Shown here piece by piece: positions 6,396 to 6,436 of a stretch of DNA of 6,436 nucleotides. Position 1 is the first letter of the stretch; each line of letters starts with the position of its first letter. A program made the position numbers and the translations under genes. Under the pieces are notes generated by a model. It was not told the origin of the DNA, did not search any database, and saw only the letters and a program-made list of their open reading frames with translations. This stretch comes from JANOAR01 sp031411235 (GTDB lineage Bacteria; Verrucomicrobiota; Verrucomicrobiia; Verrucomicrobiales; Verrucomicrobiaceae): the NCBI GenBank assembly GCA_031411235.1, contig JANOAR010000324.1, positions 1 to 6,436 of the forward strand, read 5' to 3'.

Positions 6396-6436
6396 ACCTG
6401 CTTTCGCTACTTCCCGATGCAGAATGACCGGAAGAC

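Noticed and set aside
6396..6436. Possible end or beginning of a further gene after DUF4126
   Set aside because: Only 41 bases remain. A minus-strand frame with a stop at 6407-6409 would contribute about nine codons, too few to identify anything.
1..6436. Search for CRISPR arrays, tRNA or rRNA genes, toxin-antitoxin pairs, retrons or defence islands
   Set aside because: No regular repeats with spacers, no cloverleaf-like sequence and no such gene families were seen; apart from the transposase end the window is housekeeping.

Overview
The window reads as a conserved, GC-rich chromosomal stretch from a bacterium. The best guess is a member of the PVC group, possibly Verrucomicrobiota, at low to moderate confidence. 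This rests on the general look of the proteins (a DnaE1-type polymerase with an extended PHP domain, and an RsmB-like protein whose N-terminus resembles Bacteroidota/Verrucomicrobiota versions). It is also consistent with the absence of a Shine-Dalgarno sequence before all three complete genes. No taxonomic marker is present, so this is inference.

Layout, left to right: (a) 1-125, the last 40 codons of an ISL3-family transposase on the + strand, running in from outside the window, followed by a short hairpin. (b) 126-613, almost 490 bases without a credible gene; it holds one striking dyad (183-213) and G-rich tracts. (c) 614-4315, minus strand, a complete dnaE for the replicative DNA polymerase III alpha subunit (1233 aa). 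(d) 4316-4400, an 85-base spacer able to fold in alternative ways. (e) 4401-5657, minus strand, an RsmB/NOP-family rRNA m5C methyltransferase (418 aa). (f) 5658-5780, a divergent promoter region. (g) 5781-6395, plus strand, a DUF4126 multi-pass membrane protein (204 aa). (h) 6396-6436, too little sequence to call.

The RsmB-like gene and dnaE lie in the same direction 85 bases apart and could be cotranscribed, linking a ribosome-modification enzyme with the replicative polymerase. The DUF4126 gene is transcribed away from them. The transposase converges on the 3' end of dnaE, so the gene-free stretch is a plausible tolerated landing site for mobile DNA.

No new defence, mobile or biosynthetic system was found. 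The points most worth checking are inside DnaE: two of the nine expected PHP metal-ligand positions are substituted (His to Gln at 120, Cys to Ser at 171), and about 28 residues of Ala/Lys-rich helix are inserted in the PHP domain. The dyad at 183-213 and the rsmB-dnaE spacer are secondary interests.
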